Shown here: positions 46,388 to 55,118 of the stretch, in pieces
Numbering within the stretch: position 1 is the stretch's first letter
Layout of the letters: every line of letters begins with the position of its first letter
Assembly: GCA_013287025.1 (NCBI GenBank)
Contig: JABDEN010000001.1
Span: forward strand, 1-64,000
Length of the DNA: 64,000 nt
Source: Gammaproteobacteria bacterium
Lineage (GTDB): Bacteria; Pseudomonadota; Gammaproteobacteria; DSM-16500
Reading direction: 5' to 3'
Notes under the pieces: generated by a model
Databases searched by the model: none
Told to the model about the DNA's origin: nothing
Seen by the model: the letters and a program-made list of their open reading frames with translations, nothing else
Made by a program: the position numbers and the translations under genes

Positions 46388-47743
46388 TTGCGTATTCATA
46401 TTTTAGGGGTAGCCGGGACTTTTATGGCGGGCGTTGCAACGATTGCGCGTGATGCGGGTCATGATGTCGTTGGTTCGGATTTTAATATTTATCCTCCGAT
46501 GAGCACGTTGCTTGAAAACGCAAAAATCCCTTTTTTTCAAGGATATGATGCAGCAAACATTGATCCTGCGACCGATGTGGTGATTGTCGGGAATGTGATT
46601 TCACGCGGAAATCCTGCGATGGAATATGTCCTCGCACAACATATTCCTTATGTGTCGGGGCCAGAGTGGCTGCAAAAAAATGTTTTGCAAAAAAAGAAAG
46701 TGATCGCCGTCTCCGGTACGCATGGAAAAACGACGACGACAAGTCTTTTGACTTGGATTTTAGAATATGCGGGTTTGAATCCTGGTTTTTTAATTGGTGG
46801 TATCCCAGAAAATTTTGGTGTTTCCGCGCGTTACGGTGCCGATCCTTTTTTTGTGATTGAAGCCGATGAATATGACAGTGCATTTTTTGATAAAAGATCG
46901 AAGTTCATTCATTACCACCCCGATATTCTTATTTTAAATAATCTCGAATATGATCATGCTGATATTTTTCCTAATCTGGATGCGATTAAACAACAATTTC
47001 ATTATTTAATACGTACGGTGCCGGGGAACGGTCGTATTATTCAAAACGGAAAAGATGACAATTTGCCAAGCGTATTAGCAAAAGGCTGTTGGACGGAGAC
47101 GACTTCTTTTGGTGCTCCAGATAGCGCGTTTCGCGCTGAATTGTTGAGTAATGACGGAAGTCATTTTGCCGTTTTGCATCAAGGCCAAAAGGTAGGGGAG
47201 GTCAAGTGGAATTTACTTGGGTTACATAATATAGATAATGCGCTTGCGGCTATTGCTGCAGCAGAAACGGCCGGTGTGTCGGTCGCGGATGCCTTGGCTG
47301 CCTTACCGTTATTCAAAAATGTGAAACGCCGTTTAGAAGTGAAAGGAAACATTTCAGGGATTACCATTTATGATGATTTTGCACATCATCCCACCGCGAT
47401 TGCGACGACGCTTGCGGGCCTGCGCGCCAAAGTCGGTTCTTCCCGTATTGTCGTGGTGTTGGAGTTTGGTTCTCACACCATGCGCATGGGGGTGCACGCG
47501 GCTACGATACAAGCGTCCCTGACGAATGCCGATATGGTGGTTTGTAAAAAGCCTGAGTGGGATCTAGAATCAGTACTAAAATCGTTTACTCAGCCGACAA
47601 TGCTACTAGATTCCCCCGAAAGTATTGTAGAAAATTTAAGTAGAGAGCTTCGTGCCGGTGACCATGTAGTCGTGATGAGTAATTCTTCCTTTGGGGGTAT
47701 TCATCAGAAATTGATGAGTGCGCTGTCAGGGTCGGCGAACTAA
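46388..47743 (+). CDS. mpl: UDP-MurNAc:tripeptide ligase Mpl (murein recycling)
   Basis: A 451-residue Mur-ligase family protein. It joins the recycled L-Ala-D-Glu-mDAP tripeptide to UDP-MurNAc. Features: MRIHILGVAGTFMAGVATIA, ATP-binding SGTHGKTTTTSLL, and YDDFAHHPTAI. It starts at a TTG with AGGAGG seven bases upstream. It is divergent from the FixL-like gene, about 90 bases apart if the kinase starts at 46297. Confidence 0.93.
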   Translation: MRIHILGVAGTFMAGVATIARDAGHDVVGSDFNIYPPMSTLLENAKIPFFQGYDAANIDPATDVVIVGNVISRGNPAMEYVLAQHIPYVSGPEWLQKNVLQKKKVIAVSGTHGKTTTTSLLTWILEYAGLNPGFLIGGIPENFGVSARYGADPFFVIEADEYDSAFFDKRSKFIHYHPDILILNNLEYDHADIFPNLDAIKQQFHYLIRTVPGNGRIIQNGKDDNLPSVLAKGCWTETTSFGAPDSAFRAELLSNDGSHFAVLHQGQKVGEVKWNLLGLHNIDNALAAIAAAETAGVSVADALAALPLFKNVKRRLEVKGNISGITIYDDFAHHPTAIATTLAGLRAKVGSSRIVVVLEFGSHTMRMGVHAATIQASLTNADMVVCKKPEWDLESVLKSFTQPTMLLDSPESIVENLSRELRAGDHVVVMSNSSFGGIHQKLMSALSGSAN

Positions 47744-47785
47744 CATGATTTCTGGCGATCAATGCCGGATTTTCAACGTTTTTTC

Positions 47786-47814
47786 TTGACTTAGACCGAA
47801 AAATCAATGATAAT
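47786..47814 (+). promoter_or_regulatory. Sigma70 promoter, apparently driving a leaderless mRNA
   Basis: -35 TTGACT (47786-47791), 17-base spacer, and -10 GATAAT (47809-47814). A transcription start 7-8 bases downstream would fall at or near the ATG at 47822, leaving no 5' UTR. No Shine-Dalgarno sequence precedes that ATG. Confidence 0.65.
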
Positions 47815-47821
47815 TCGGTTT

Positions 47822-49006
47822 ATGGACTATATAAAACGTAAAATCACGCCTTATCTAAAGCAGACACTTACCAGAGGTAAAAGCATTCTTTTATTGGGTG
47901 CGAGGCAAACGGGGAAGACGACCGTTATAAACCATGAAATTAAACCCGATATTAGCTATTCATTCGCGAGCCTTATTACTCGACAACGATATGAGTCGAA
48001 TCCAGCATTACTGGAAAGTGAGCTGCAAGAGCAAGTAAAAAAATATCCGAATCCGCCTATCGTTTTTATCGATGAGGTGCAAAAAATACCTCGAATAATG
48101 GACATTGCTCAGCATCTTATAGATTATAAAGCGGCGCAGTTTATTTTAACCGGTTCTTCTGCTCGTAAGTTAAAAACCGGCAAAGATTTAAATTTATTAC
48201 CTGGAAGAGCGATATCTTTTACGATGTCGCCTTTGATATATCAGGAGTTACCGGAGCCGAAACCAACACTCGAAAGTATTTTATTATACGGAACGCTACC
48301 CGGAATTATTCTTGAGACAGAAAACAATATCAAAGATACCGATCTTTATAGCTATGTCACCACTTATCTTGAAGAAGAAATTCGTGCAGAAGCTTTAGTG
48401 CGGAATATTGGACATTTTTCGCGATTTTTAGAAATTGCGGCTGGAGAATCCGGAAAACAAATTAATTTTAGTCGTTTATCACAAGATATTGGAATAGCGG
48501 ATACCACCATTGCAAATTACTATCAGGTTTTGGAAGATTGTCTTATTGTCTTAAGAATTGATCCATTAGATCATAGCAGAACAAAAAGGCGTTTGATTAA
48601 ATCCCCCAAATATCTATTTTTTGACATGGGTGTTCGTCGTGCATGCGCGAATGAAGGAATAAAATTATCTCAGAAAATATTAGCAGATTTATTCGAGCAA
48701 TATGTTGGAATTGAATTAGTTTATCAAAGTCATTTAATTTCACCGAATATTAAAATTAGACATTGGCGCGATTCAGCAGGACCTGAAGTGGATTATGTGA
48801 TAGATCAAGCACAAACCTATATACCTATTGAAGTGAAGTGGACCGATAAGCCAAATTCTCAAGATGCAAAAAATATTAAAAAATTTATCGAAGAATATGA
48901 GGTGAAACTTGGGTTTATTGTTTGTCGTACCCCTCGCCGTTATAAAATTACTGAAAATATTATTGCCTTACCATGGGAAGAAATTAGTGTAGTTTTTGAT
49001 AATTAG
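47822..49006 (+). CDS. DUF4143 family ATPase (AAA_14 plus PD-(D/E)XK-like domain)
   Basis: About 394 residues. Walker A GARQTGKTTV and Walker B IVFIDEVQKI define an AAA+ core; the C-terminal DUF4143 domain carries GPEVDYVI...IPIEVKW, a PD-(D/E)XK-like arrangement (EVD and EVK). Proteins of this family are common in accessory regions; their function is not settled and a nuclease-like or defence-related role has been proposed. The ATG at 47822 fits a leaderless start; another ATG at 47807 lies within the promoter. Single gene between mpl and apaG. Confidence 0.85.
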   Translation: MDYIKRKITPYLKQTLTRGKSILLLGARQTGKTTVINHEIKPDISYSFASLITRQRYESNPALLESELQEQVKKYPNPPIVFIDEVQKIPRIMDIAQHLIDYKAAQFILTGSSARKLKTGKDLNLLPGRAISFTMSPLIYQELPEPKPTLESILLYGTLPGIILETENNIKDTDLYSYVTTYLEEEIRAEALVRNIGHFSRFLEIAAGESGKQINFSRLSQDIGIADTTIANYYQVLEDCLIVLRIDPLDHSRTKRRLIKSPKYLFFDMGVRRACANEGIKLSQKILADLFEQYVGIELVYQSHLISPNIKIRHWRDSAGPEVDYVIDQAQTYIPIEVKWTDKPNSQDAKNIKKFIEEYEVKLGFIVCRTPRRYKITENIIALPWEEISVVFDN

Positions 49007-49148
49007 TTAACCTTTCATCTTCCGCGGATCAAAAAAGGACAAATTCTAGCAATCCTAGCCACGATGTCAAGAATCAATTGCCTTTTGCCATCTATCGCAG
49101 ATAATATTGCTCTATGGCATAATTTAAAAAACATTCGAGATATTTTGC

Positions 49149-49250
49149 ATGAACCATCAACAATCCATCGAAGAATTTACCTTTGCAGGGACAATCTTAG
49201 GATTAATATCTTATATTGTGGTTATCCTGATCGTCATCATTGCTATTTAA
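49149..49250 (+). CDS. Possible 33-residue single-pass membrane microprotein
   Basis: A short frame, MNHQQSIEEFTFAG then a hydrophobic TILGLISYIVVILIVIIAI, ends 9 bases before apaG. The polar N-terminus with one long C-terminal helix is typical of small inner-membrane proteins. The N-terminal ATG is preceded by a weak GAG. Too short for most gene finders. Function unknown; it may be cotranslated with apaG. Confidence 0.5.
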   Translation: MNHQQSIEEFTFAGTILGLISYIVVILIVIIAI

Positions 49251-49259
49251 AAGAGTATT

Positions 49260-49652
49260 ATGAAAAATATTAAAATAACTATTAGCACTACGAATCAATA
49301 TCTTCCTGAACAATCTTCCTATGACACGCATCGTTTTTTGTGGTCTTACGAAATCACTATCGAGAATGAAAGCGATGAAATTGTTCAGCTTCTTAATCGT
49401 TATTGGCGAATTACAGATATGACAAGTCGTATTGAAGAAGTACGCGGGCCAGGAGTGGTAGGGTTACAGCCGATTATTAAACCTGCCAAAAAATTTTCTT
49501 ATACCAGTTTTTGTCAACTCATTACTCCGCAAGGTGCAATGGAAGGCCATTACGAAATGCAAACGTTGAATGAGGAACGTTTTACCGTTCCTATTCCTAA
49601 ATTTGTGTTATCTACGACGTTATCAGATGTGTGGAAAAGTAAACTGCATTAA
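49260..49652 (+). CDS. apaG: ApaG domain protein
   Basis: A 130-residue protein, the usual ApaG length. Characteristic residues are FLWSYEITIENESDEIVQLL, RYWRITD, GPGVVGLQPIIKPAKKFSY and GAMEGHYEM. ApaG is a fibronectin-like fold of unclear role, associated with Co/Mg resistance and linked to ksgA and apaH in E. coli; neither is here. It converges with the beta-propeller/coiled-coil gene with a 4-base overlap. Confidence 0.9.
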   Translation: MKNIKITISTTNQYLPEQSSYDTHRFLWSYEITIENESDEIVQLLNRYWRITDMTSRIEEVRGPGVVGLQPIIKPAKKFSYTSFCQLITPQGAMEGHYEMQTLNEERFTVPIPKFVLSTTLSDVWKSKLH

Positions 49653-51436
49653 TGTCGAAGTTGAATATGCAATTCCTTATTGATATCTTTGGCTTCATGA
49701 AGTTTATCAGAGAGCGATTGCATCGTGACCGACGTATTTTGAATGAGATCCTCGTATTTTTTTGATATTTGAAAAAAATGCGTTTTGTACGCAACTATTT
49801 CATCTTTGGATTGTTTAATGGTAGATTGATAATTTTTTTCTTTTTCAACGAGCGCAACTGTTTTTTTAGTTTGCATCGATAATTCATCTTCAAGAGATTT
49901 TATTTGATTTTGATTTAAAAGAGATTGTTCTTTCAACTGTAAATCTAATGCTTCATTTTTTTTAATTTGCATCGATAATTGATCTTCAAGAGAGTTTATT
50001 TGATTTTGATTTAAGCTAGACTGTTCTTTCGATTTTAATTCTAATGTTTCATTTCTTTTTTGTGATTCTATTAATTTTAAGTCGAAATTCTTTTCTGTTT
50101 CAGATACCGCCAATTTTAACTCTTTAATAATATTTTCTTTCTCTTCGATATTTGTTTTTTGTTTTTCGAGTGCTTCGACACATAACTCTTCATGAATTTT
50201 TAAATCGTTCATAAAGTCAAATGCATCTTGAAAACCTTTAGGTAACTGTATTTTTAATCCAGGGCGTGTTTTTTTTAAATGACACAAACTAAGTAAAGCA
50301 TCTTTATCAAAAACATGTCGAGAAACCATTAATGTAGTCACGGACTTATTTTCTGCCAATGCGTCAAGTATTTTTGCTAAATCACCCTTTCGCTTCATAC
50401 CGTACATTCTTGCAATGGAAAAATTATTTTCGGAATAATGCGGGGAATTTACGATCCATACCCCATCGTACATAAAACGTCTCTGCATATTTTTTGGAGG
50501 TTGAATTTTTCCTAAAAAAGATTTAGTGGGTAAGTCATAAATATAAGAACTTTTATTGGAGGTGAGTATGACTTGCAAGTCTTTTTCTGATAAAACCTCG
50601 ATGTCTTGTAATATTTTACCTGAGGCAGATATGGCGCTATATAATTGCTGATTAATATGACCATCTTTCCCTTTAAAAATAAATGCGCTTTCTCCCTGAT
50701 TAAATTTATCTAAAGAAATGAGATAATTAAAGGGAGAATTATTGTGTAAAAATTTCATTTTGGAGCCGAGTGGTACGAATTCCGCTTTTAGTTTAGAGAT
50801 ATCTTTAAGAGAATTTTTCCCTAATTTTGCAGCTATTCCTTGAGGTAAAATAAGTTGATCGTGTTGATCAAGTACCACATCACCGAAGTAATAGTTTTTT
50901 TCGAGTTTAAATTTTTTAGGACAAAATTCTTTTTTATTTGAAGGTCCAACAAAAAAGATTGCATTCGGATAAAAACCACTTACACCATATACACAACCAT
51001 AGTGTTTATAAAGGGAAACAGGAGAACCATTCTTTTTGGCAGACTGAAGATTATCGATTTGAAATGTATCGTATATTTGCAAAGTATCGACGTTAAGGAT
51101 GGAAACTTGTCCCACATTATTACCAAAAGCAATATATTCTGGGTCATCTAAGAGAATTGAGCTAGTGGTCGTGGTACCTGTTTTCAAAGAGTGAGAGTAC
51201 CTAGCCCTTTGCTCACTCAAACCTAATTTTAAATCGTAGCGTTCTACACTTAGGCACTCAGAATTGATTGATTCAAAAATAATAATTTTATTATCCCCAA
51301 TGTAAGTCGCATGAGAAATTAAATTTGATTCAAGATCATCTATTTTTTCGGTGCTACATACAAGGTGATTGCCGATTTCCACAACTTGTGGGCTACTTTC
51401 CTTTAATTCACTAATAAAATCCTTTATATCTTTCAT
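49649..51436 (-). CDS. Beta-propeller-like and coiled-coil protein; candidate effector
   Basis: A 595-residue protein not recognised. Residues about 30-390 show repeated strand-rich segments reminiscent of WD40-like blades (SILLDDPEYIAFGNNVGQVS; ILNVDTLQIYDTFQID). Residues about 425-595 form a long coiled coil containing two near-copies of a module with LNQNQI[N/K]SLED[Q/E]LSMQ. No signal peptide or membrane helix. AGGATAGATA precedes the ATG. Large, lineage-specific, cytoplasmic-looking proteins of this type are typical of translocated effectors in this group of bacteria; no direct secretion signal was identified. Confidence 0.6.
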   Translation of the reverse strand: MKDIKDFISELKESSPQVVEIGNHLVCSTEKIDDLESNLISHATYIGDNKIIIFESINSECLSVERYDLKLGLSEQRARYSHSLKTGTTTTSSILLDDPEYIAFGNNVGQVSILNVDTLQIYDTFQIDNLQSAKKNGSPVSLYKHYGCVYGVSGFYPNAIFFVGPSNKKEFCPKKFKLEKNYYFGDVVLDQHDQLILPQGIAAKLGKNSLKDISKLKAEFVPLGSKMKFLHNNSPFNYLISLDKFNQGESAFIFKGKDGHINQQLYSAISASGKILQDIEVLSEKDLQVILTSNKSSYIYDLPTKSFLGKIQPPKNMQRRFMYDGVWIVNSPHYSENNFSIARMYGMKRKGDLAKILDALAENKSVTTLMVSRHVFDKDALLSLCHLKKTRPGLKIQLPKGFQDAFDFMNDLKIHEELCVEALEKQKTNIEEKENIIKELKLAVSETEKNFDLKLIESQKRNETLELKSKEQSSLNQNQINSLEDQLSMQIKKNEALDLQLKEQSLLNQNQIKSLEDELSMQTKKTVALVEKEKNYQSTIKQSKDEIVAYKTHFFQISKKYEDLIQNTSVTMQSLSDKLHEAKDINKELHIQLRH

Positions 51437-51560
51437 TATCTATCCTATTTGATTGGTAAAGTTATGTGATAACGGACATTGCTAATCGGTGTCAATGTTT
51501 TTAATGAAAGGGCGGAGCGTATTTGTTTGATTGAAACCGTAAGGAAGCGCCCACAGAACT

Positions 51561-51676
51561 CGTCGTCCCGCGGCTTGTTCGACTATTCTCAAAAGTTCCC
51601 CTCTCCCACAAGTGGTAGAGGGGATTTTAAAAGATAGTTCCCCTCTACCGCTTGCGGGAGAGGGGTAGGGGTGAGG
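51561..51676. repeat. Chimeric repeat: truncated CGTCGTCCCGCGG element joined to CCCCTCTCCC hairpins
   Basis: 51561-51580 is the left half of the CGTCGTCCCGCGGCTTGT element, cut off after the first arm. It continues into two hairpins of another family: GTTCCCCTCTCCCACAAGTG with its complement (51595-51623) and GTTCCCCTCTACCGCTTGCG with its complement (51638-51665), then a GGGGTAGGGGTGAGGG tail. The missing right arm suggests deletion or insertion of one repeat into another. Confidence 0.75.
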
Positions 51677-51690
51677 GTCTGTACTAATTC

Positions 51691-53142
51691 TCACTTTTTA
51701 ATGTTTTTCATATCAGCAACGGCTTCTTTTGGCTTATTAATAAGCTTTCGAATAGCGTCTTCTGATTGATGTAACATTTTGCTATTTAATAATGTTGTTA
51801 ACTCAGTGACTGCAGTCATATTTCCATTCATAAACTGTTCATTGAGATAAGGTTGACATTCTTTACGTAAATTTTTTCTATATTCTTCTGCTTCAACCTT
51901 TGCTTCTTTTCTCGCAAAATGCCCACGCATATGTGATTGAATGACAATTGCGGCGCTATCTTTTTTCCGATAGGCGGAAAGCATTTTTTTAATCGCATCA
52001 TCCGTTGTAAGTTCATCCGGTGATTGATCATACTTATCGACTGATAGTAAGGATTCTTTAATAGGTTTTGTCAATAAAAATTCAACGATCTCGGTCTGAT
52101 TGAAACGGCAGGCGATATGCAAAGGTGTTTCTCCGCTTTCGTCGTCCTGAGCATTGATATTGGCTCCTTTTTCGACGGCTTGTTTCACGAGGAGAAGACC
52201 GTCTTGTTGTTTTGCGCCTTGGAATAAAGCGGCAGTCGCAATCATTTTTTCTGTTTCTGTTAATTTTGATTCGACACTTTTGTTTTCTAATGCTGGTTTT
52301 TTACTTAGAATCGATAAGAAATTATCTGCTTCTTTGCTGCTCTTGCTTGATCGCTTTAAGATAAAGCTAACCGCAACTTCATCATTTGCTTTGCACATCC
52401 GGGACAAAATGGTGTCACCGTTGTCATTTTTTGCTTCTAAGTCGGCACCTTGGTGAAGTAAGAAATCTGCCGCAGCGAATTTTTTATTTTTAAGGCAATA
52501 AAAGAGTAAGGATTCTCCCTCATGCTCTACACCAATGTTGGCACCTCCTTTTAAAGCAAATTTCATTAGCGCGAGATTTTCTGTTGTGGTTGCGGTATAT
52601 AAAAGTTCGTTGAATATAGATTGGGGTTTTATGTGTTCTTCTATAAATTGTCCTGCCTTTTCAAAAAACTCTTCTTGATTTTTTTGCATTTTTTCTAATT
52701 CTTGCGTATGTTTTTCTTCTCGTTCTTTAAGCAATTTTTTCATAGATTCTTCTAATGTTGTAAGCTCTGATGTATGTCGCCCTTCTTGTTTTTTAATCTC
52801 CCACTGTACATATTTAATTCTTTTCACTTTAAGCTTTTTTTTATATTCTTCTAGTCGCGCTTCTTGTTCTTTAAGCAGGTTTTTAGTGGATGCTTCTAAT
52901 GCTGCAAACTTTTGCGTCCACATGGTTTCTAGGTCTTGAATTTTTTTTTGTTCTTCTGATGGCTTCACCTCTGGCATAGGTTGTGAAGCTGGTGGGGTTG
53001 TAACAGGTTGCGTAGGTTGTGAGGCTGGTGCTGGTGTAGTTGGAGTTGTAACAGGTTGCACAGGCTGAGAAGCTGGTGCAGGAGTCGCAGGGGTTGTAGT
53101 AGGTTGTGCGGTTACTTCTGGCGTAGTTGTATTACTTAACAT
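51691..53142 (-). CDS. Ankyrin-repeat protein with coiled coil and IQ calmodulin-binding-like motif
   Basis: A 483-residue protein with four zones. Residues about 1-60 are Pro/Thr/Val-rich (repeats of ASQP and VTTP). Residues about 65-175 are a charged coiled coil. Residues about 180-380 contain ankyrin repeats, clearest at GGANIGVEHEGESLLFYCL, GADLEAKNDNGDTILSRM and GANINAQ...GETPLHIACRFNQTEIVEFLL. At 398-411 AIVIQSHMRGHFAR matches the IQ motif (IQxxxRGxxxR), a eukaryotic calmodulin-binding element rare in bacteria. AAGGAAA precedes the ATG. No signal peptide. A host-directed effector role is the leading inference. Confidence 0.8.
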   Translation of the reverse strand: MLSNTTTPEVTAQPTTTPATPAPASQPVQPVTTPTTPAPASQPTQPVTTPPASQPMPEVKPSEEQKKIQDLETMWTQKFAALEASTKNLLKEQEARLEEYKKKLKVKRIKYVQWEIKKQEGRHTSELTTLEESMKKLLKEREEKHTQELEKMQKNQEEFFEKAGQFIEEHIKPQSIFNELLYTATTTENLALMKFALKGGANIGVEHEGESLLFYCLKNKKFAAADFLLHQGADLEAKNDNGDTILSRMCKANDEVAVSFILKRSSKSSKEADNFLSILSKKPALENKSVESKLTETEKMIATAALFQGAKQQDGLLLVKQAVEKGANINAQDDESGETPLHIACRFNQTEIVEFLLTKPIKESLLSVDKYDQSPDELTTDDAIKKMLSAYRKKDSAAIVIQSHMRGHFARKEAKVEAEEYRKNLRKECQPYLNEQFMNGNMTAVTELTTLLNSKMLHQSEDAIRKLINKPKEAVADMKNIKK

Positions 53143-53201
53143 ATATTTTCCTTGTATTTATATTTATTATAAAACTAAAAAAGTTGCTTCTAATCGGCTT
53201 T

Positions 53202-53285
53202 GTCATCCTGAACGCCGTGAAGGATCAGTTTAAGTCTACATTATGGTGATGAATTAAACCGATCCTTCACTGCGTTCAGGATGAC
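53202..53285. repeat. Inverted repeat, GTCATCCTGAACGC family
   Basis: Left arm begins GTCATCCTGAACGCCGTGAA (53202) and the right arm (to 53285) is its complement over about 32 bases with two mismatches. The central loop is about 20 bases. It lies between the ankyrin gene and the PLD gene, and its right arm overlaps the last codons of the PLD gene (53276). Confidence 0.88.
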
Positions 53286-54226
53286 CTATCCCAAATGGAT
53301 CCATTACGACATTGCCAATCGTTATCAAAAGTTTTTAGCAATGGGTCAATAATATTGTTGTCTTTGACAAAAACATTCAGCTCGCGGTTTTTGTCGAAAG
53401 AAGGTTTGGTTAAATTGGTTGATCCCAATATCACGATTTTTTTGTCAATGACGATGACTTTTGCGTGAATAAAATATCGATGTTTAAAACAAATTTTTAC
53501 GCCTGATTTTTTTAAAAATTCCCATTTTTTTTGTGTGGGGTTTTGGCCTTCTGTCAGTATTTCAACTTTCACGCCGCGCTCTGCAGCTTTCGCGAGCGCA
53601 CCAATGATTTGATAATCACTGACGGATTGTGCATAAATCTTTATTTCTTTTTCTGCATGATTAATAAAATTTAAAATGGTAGAACGACTATTATCAGGGC
53701 TAAAAATAAGGTTGGGATGATTGGGAGTAACTTTTTGATGTAAAGCATCGGCTTTGTAAATCTTTTCGATTTCTTGTACTTGGCTTGGATCATCAATCAA
53801 AATCGCAAAATTCCGCTGATTTTTGAAAGAACTTTTCGTGAGATTCATCGTCATGACGAGCGCTTTTTGATGATCGAAAATAAAAGTTTTTTGATGCAAC
53901 AATTGAAAAGCAGGGTTAGGCGTTAAGACATTAATATTTGCGGCTTTCAGTTTTTGTATAGCGTCTAGATTTTGTGTTGCATTTTTATAGGGGAGGGGTT
54001 CCAGCATCACGTTAACATTTTTACCTGATTTTTTAGCATGAATTAATGCATCGATAAAAACAGGGTCGGTGAGTCCATATAAAATAAGGTCGATAGATTT
54101 CGCTTGTTGCATCAGTTGTAAAATGGGTTCGCGGCCGTCATTGGGTTCAATGATGAGTGTGTTTGCGTGAATGGATGCGCTGAAAAGAATGATGATGAAA
54201 GCGAAAAAATTTTTTATGGTATGCAT
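53276..54226 (-). CDS. Secreted phospholipase D-family (HKD) enzyme
   Basis: A 316-residue protein with a Sec signal (MHTIKNFFAFIIILFSASIHA). Two HKD-type motifs: HQKTFIFDHQKALVMTMN in the first half and HAKVIVIDKKIVILGSTN in the second. The second is canonical; the first has Met where the usual Gly-Ser follows. Family members are nucleases or phospholipases. Periplasmic or exported. The last four residues and the TGA are provided by the repeat at 53202-53285, so the native C-terminus may be altered. Confidence 0.82.
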   Translation of the reverse strand: MHTIKNFFAFIIILFSASIHANTLIIEPNDGREPILQLMQQAKSIDLILYGLTDPVFIDALIHAKKSGKNVNVMLEPLPYKNATQNLDAIQKLKAANINVLTPNPAFQLLHQKTFIFDHQKALVMTMNLTKSSFKNQRNFAILIDDPSQVQEIEKIYKADALHQKVTPNHPNLIFSPDNSRSTILNFINHAEKEIKIYAQSVSDYQIIGALAKAAERGVKVEILTEGQNPTQKKWEFLKKSGVKICFKHRYFIHAKVIVIDKKIVILGSTNLTKPSFDKNRELNVFVKDNNIIDPLLKTFDNDWQCRNGSIWDRSS

Positions 54227-54315
54227 AGTGTCATCGTTATTTTTATTATAAGGTTGCGTATTATGATGGTTTTGTTTGGAATATACAAGTGAGGGTTTAT
54301 AGCAATTCTCTGCGA

Positions 54316-54912
54316 TTAAATCACATCCCTTCCTGCAAACGCATGCGCAAGCGTGCCGCTATCAATATATTCTAATTCACCACCCAGCGGGACACCGTGT
54401 CGGATGCGGGTGACTTTGATGGGGTAGGGTTTAATAAGTTCGGAAAGATAATGTGCGGTTGCTTCGCCTTCGACCGTTGGGTTGGTCGCAACAATAATTT
54501 CTTTGAGATTTTCATCGGAAAGAAAGAGAGATAATTGTGGAATGCCTATTTCATTTGGGCCAATGCCATCGAGCGGAGAAAGATGCCCCATTAACACGAA
54601 ATAAAAACCGCGATAATTTCCCATTTGTTCAATTGCAAAAATATCCGCGGGACTTTCAACGATACATAATAGAGTAGAATCACGAGCGGTGGTTTGGCAG
54701 AGTTTACAAAGTGGATGTTCGCTAAACGTACGGCATTTTTGGCAATGTTTAATATCTTGCATGGCATCGAGTAACGTTTTCGCGAGATGTTTGCCACGTT
54801 CACGATTGCGTAAAAGTAATTGAAAAGCCATGCGTTGCGCTGTTTTGGGGCCGACCCCCGGTAAACAGCGCAGTGCTTCGATTAATTGTTCCAACAATAA
54901 GCTGCATTGCAT
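54316..54912 (-). CDS. recR: Recombination mediator RecR
   Basis: A 198-residue protein with a helix-hairpin-helix start ([15 protein letters not shown]), a C4 zinc finger ([16 protein letters not shown]), a Toprim domain ([17 protein letters not shown]), and a C-terminal [16 protein letters not shown]. RecR works with RecO and RecF on single-strand gaps. It is downstream of ybaB with a repeat in between. No clear ribosome binding site is visible. Confidence 0.95.
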   Translation of the reverse strand: MQCSLLLEQLIEALRCLPGVGPKTAQRMAFQLLLRNRERGKHLAKTLLDAMQDIKHCQKCRTFSEHPLCKLCQTTARDSTLLCIVESPADIFAIEQMGNYRGFYFVLMGHLSPLDGIGPNEIGIPQLSLFLSDENLKEIIVATNPTVEGEATAHYLSELIKPYPIKVTRIRHGVPLGGELEYIDSGTLAHAFAGRDVI

Positions 54913-54942
54913 TTAACGAATCGCTTTTACAAAAACACTCTC

Positions 54943-55110
54943 TGTGATGCCATCATGTTTTTACAGAGGTCTCTACACAAGTCAAAGAACTCGTCGTCCC
55001 GCGGCTTGTCCGCGGGATCCAGAAAGCCTGCAATGCCGCTCTGGATCCCGCGGACAAGCCGCGGGACGACGGTTGTGTAGAGATCTATGACGCTTTTAGC
55101 TGGCATGACA
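54943..55110. repeat. Triple-nested palindromic repeat between ybaB and recR
   Basis: Three concentric inverted repeats. Outer: TGTGATGCCATCATG at 54943 onward against GCTGGCATGACA ending at 55110 (imperfect). Middle: TCTCTACACAA (54970-54980) and TTGTGTAGAGA (55073-55083), perfect over 11 bases. Inner: CGTCGTCCCGCGG element at 54992-55071 with near-perfect arms. This suggests serial insertion of one element into another. It fills the 206-base ybaB-recR gap. Confidence 0.85.
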
Positions 55111-55118
55111 ATGAAACT

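Noticed and set aside
49064..49273. 69-codon frame upstream of apaG
   Set aside because: It overlaps the more protein-like 33-residue membrane frame in another phase and has no ribosome binding site.
51482..51694. Open frame of 70 codons on the minus strand
   Set aside because: It is read through palindromic repeats and has no protein-like composition.
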